From Copromyces sp. CBS 386.78 (taxonomy: Eukaryota; Ascomycota; Sordariomycetes; Sordariales; Sordariaceae), in contig MU839269.1 of the NCBI GenBank assembly GCA_030685235.1, forward strand, positions 1 to 59,600: 59,600 nucleotides of DNA. The letters run 5' to 3'. Positions within the stretch are counted from its first letter, which is position 1; the number at the start of each line of letters is the position of its first letter. Under the pieces are notes generated by a model that worked only from the letters and a program-made list of their open reading frames with translations, had not been told where the DNA came from and did no database searches. This document shows, one piece after another, positions 57,480 through 59,600 of this stretch. Made by a program: the position numbers and the translations under genes.

Positions 57480-58900
57480 GAAAAATATTAGGTCGAAAAT
57501 TTTAGGCGGGGTACGGATTTCTTTATTATTTATAGCGTTTTATAGGGCTAGGTCTAATATTATATTCGGAATCCATTCTTCTACTAAAATTCTTCCTCTT
57601 CTTCTTCGAGGTTTACTTTTTCCCAATTACCCGGTAGCTTAATATTCGGTAGGGGGATTTTTAAGCGCTAATTCTATTATACCGCTTTTACTTTTTATAC
57701 TTTGGTATAAGATTTAATTACCTACTATAATTTAAATACTATCTTTTCTTCGTTTAAGCCGGTACCTAAATTTCGCCATTTTATTTCCTCTAATATTATT
57801 CCGTTATTAAACGGCTTAAAATCTCCTTATCCTCCCTCGAAATTAATTTAGTCTAATAAAACTTCGGGCTCGTTTACTACTAATATTATACTATCCCTTA
57901 TAATAAACTTCTTAATCCTTTAAAAATTAACCGGCTTATTAATTTCTATACTATTAAGGGTCCCGACGTAGTAAACGTTACCCGAAATTCGGCCGATATA
58001 ATATAAATTTCTCTACTAATTAATAAGCTTCTTATTAGAATTTATATTAATACGCCGGATATTATCGTAAATTAATATTAAATTTCCCTCTTCAATTTAA
58101 TTATTTATAAGTCTCATCATTCGCTAATTATACTTATTACGGTAATTAGTAGCCTTTTTTCTTACTACTGTAATTCTTTCGGCTATTTAAGCGAAGTAAT
58201 ACTTAATATTTATATATATAGCGGCTATAGTAGAAATTAACTCTTCTCTTATTATATATTAATTATTATTTTCCTAATTAACTACTTTTTAAGAGGGTAA
58301 ATTAAATTTAATAGGGGTAATCGGGTTATAATTATAAATAAATTAAAAGGGAGTATATTTATAATTGCCTTTTATTATTGTATAATCGGTAAAGAGAACG
58401 TAAGATAAATATATCCTTTAATTAATATTATTCCCATCGGTAATTTTAATTAGAGAGGCGGCGATAGTCGAATATCCTTACTCGTTTAATCTATTCGTCT
58501 TCGAATTATAAGGGGTAATAACGTATTTTAAGATCCCTAATAAGTTAATTACTTCTTTGAATATTCTTATAAATTCTAAATTACCGTCTATTAGAATAGA
58601 AATAGGAAATCCCTAGCCGAAAAAATTTAATTTAAAGAACTTTTAAACGTTTTTTACCTTAATATTAAGTAGAATAATAATTTCTACGTAATTAATAAAG
58701 TTATTTCTAACTTCTAATAAAGATACTCTCTTTCTATTTATACTAAATATAAATTAAATATTAAAAATCTACCTTCCTATAAACAAACCGGAAACGCCGA
58801 TTTCTGGTTAGGAAGTGCTCTAAAATGAAAACCGATAACGGCAATCGATTTAGGAGGGTTATTTACCCCTTTCGCAATATCTTACGACGATTATAGTAAT
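57480..58900 (-). pseudogene. G5: Gypsy integrase C-terminal fragment
   Basis: Minus-strand frame reads ISILIDGNLEFIRIFKEVIN, then LGILKYVITPYNSKTNRLNE (family: LGI...TPYNPEGNGKSERGH), then FNLPS, AERITVVRKKATNYRNKYN, EEGNLILIYDNIRRI, LYYIGRISGNVYYVGTLNS and KPVNFQRIKKF (family: pv.g.RLK.F). This is the DDE core end and the C-terminal domain of a Gypsy integrase of a lineage different from G1, G2 and G4. The Asp of the IDG block is kept. No LTR was found. TAA/TAG stops throughout. Confidence 0.7.
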
Positions 58901-59224
58901 AGCGTTGAACTGTTGTTGCCGATAACAATTGATAGAGGTGCGAGTAGGTTCGAAAATAGCGTTTATAATCCCTTTGGAAGTATTTTAAGATATAACGACC
59001 CCGACGTTGTATTTGTTATAAAGATTTCGGAGAAAATAGAAGAAGACGATAAGATTATAAAGAGATTTATTGTTATAGCGAATAAAACTATAGACTACGC
59101 TGTTATAACGACTAACGACCGTCGCTAGGTTTGAAAATTATTTTTCGAATTTACGAAAATTTTTATAAAGAAAAGTAGGTTTAAAATATATAAAGTAAAT
59201 AAGGCTGCCGAAGCCTAATTTATT
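58901..59224. other. Unassigned, possibly upstream part of the G5 fragment
   Basis: Should hold the integrase N-terminal region on the minus strand, but I cannot align it to a motif. The + strand has one 71-codon open frame (58913-59128) with no recognised family; it is antisense to the presumed pol and is considered chance. Confidence 0.4.
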
Positions 59225-59310
59225 AAAATAGTCTTCCCTTGGGCGGAGCTGGATATGCCCGAGGGAGGCAGTGAAACACCATTCTGCCCAAGCTAGGAGA
59301 TTGTATATAT
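59225..59310 (-). mobile_element. ZY 3' terminal block (copy Z5), continuing past the window
   Basis: On the minus strand: TGGTGTTTCACTGCCTCCC, stem-loop, AAGACTATTTT. The bases just outside (AGGAGATTGTATATAT on +) resemble those after the ZY1 block (AGGAGATAATATAT), then a microsatellite follows, as in ZY1 and ZY3. The body should lie to the right of the window. Confidence 0.65.
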
Positions 59311-59600
59311 ATATTTTTTTTTTCCTTTTTTTTTTTTTTTTCTTGTTCTTTTTCTCCTTCTCGTTTCTTCTCCTTTCTTTTCTTTTATTTTTCTTTTATT
59401 TTTCTTTTATTTTTCTTTTATTTTTCTTTTGTTTTTCTTTTGTTTTTTCTTTGTTTTTTCTTTATATATATATTTGGTTTTACTTTTATATATATATTTG
59501 TTTTCCTTTTTATTTTTATTTTTATTTTTATTTTTATTTTTATTTTTATTTTTATTTTTATTTTTATTTTTATTTTTATTTTTATTTTTATTTTTATTTT
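59311..59600. repeat. T-rich, TTTTCTTTTA and (TTTTTA)n microsatellite to the window edge
   Basis: Successive arrays: oligo-T, TTTTATTTTTC units, a short TA-rich patch, then pure TTTTTA units to the last base. By analogy with ZY1 and ZY3 this is the internal tract of a ZY copy. Confidence 0.9.

Noticed and set aside
58913..59128. 71-codon open frame near the right end
   Set aside because: Plausible composition but antisense to the G5 integrase region, no recognised family and no relative in the window; chance is more likely.
1..59600. CRISPR arrays, bacterial operons, ribosome binding sites
   Set aside because: Repeats found are transposon ends, minisatellites and microsatellites; no spacer-repeat pattern and no prokaryotic gene organisation.

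Overview
The window is a gene-poor, AT-rich repeat block, most likely from a filamentous ascomycete (Pezizomycotina). No open frame exceeds 145 codons. Both strands are rich in TpA and poor in CpA/TpG while CpG survives, and the conserved motifs of every long element carry C-to-T or G-to-A changes (Gln to stop, Cys or His to Tyr, Asp to Asn). That is the signature of repeat-induced point mutation (RIP), a fungal process. I found no intact host gene, rRNA or convincing functional tRNA. The species is not recognisable.

The block can be read as nested insertions, many dated by intact target-site duplications (TSDs). From 254 to 20532 lies one decayed, 5'-truncated LINE on the + strand. It is stretched by two Ty3/Gypsy chromovirus-like elements (G1 at 947-8009, TSD TATAT; G2 at 9386-17097, TSD ATAAT), a 1.3 kb terminal-inverted-repeat element (17690-18993, TSD TTAAATAT) and a SINE-like repeat named ZY here (19474-20481). 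G2 itself holds a MITE. From 20533 to 30753 lies a second Gypsy lineage (G3), cut by a minus-strand LINE, by a gag-only LTR element (26872-29046, TSD AAAAG) and by a MITE. From 31393 to 35410 there is a decayed long frame of unknown identity, cut by a 1.16 kb LINE with a 14-bp TSD and by a MITE. From about 38 to 54.6 kb lies a fungal Helitron with HUH-Rep and Pif1-like helicase. A third chromovirus-like Gypsy (G4 at 42807-50699, TSD GTTTT) is inserted inside its Rep domain and a 661-bp MITE inside its helicase. The right end has an inverted, truncated copy of the gag-only LTR element, another MITE, and a minus-strand Gypsy integrase fragment.

Two patterns look worth following. First, six non-autonomous elements with different interiors share GAGA...TCTC ends and 8-bp TSDs, and most carry paired terminal repeats about 21-22 bp apart; no matching transposase is visible. 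Second, the ZY repeat ends in a stem-loop plus GACTATT that resembles the 3' end of the resident LINE, and one ZY copy sits inside that LINE's own 3' stem-loop. This suggests, but does not prove, mobilisation by the LINE reverse transcriptase. ZY ends and microsatellites lie at both edges of the window.

Nothing here should be expected to make a functional protein. Short elements (MITEs, ZY) and the gag-only LTR element keep more CpA/TpG, so they are younger or too short to be strongly mutated.
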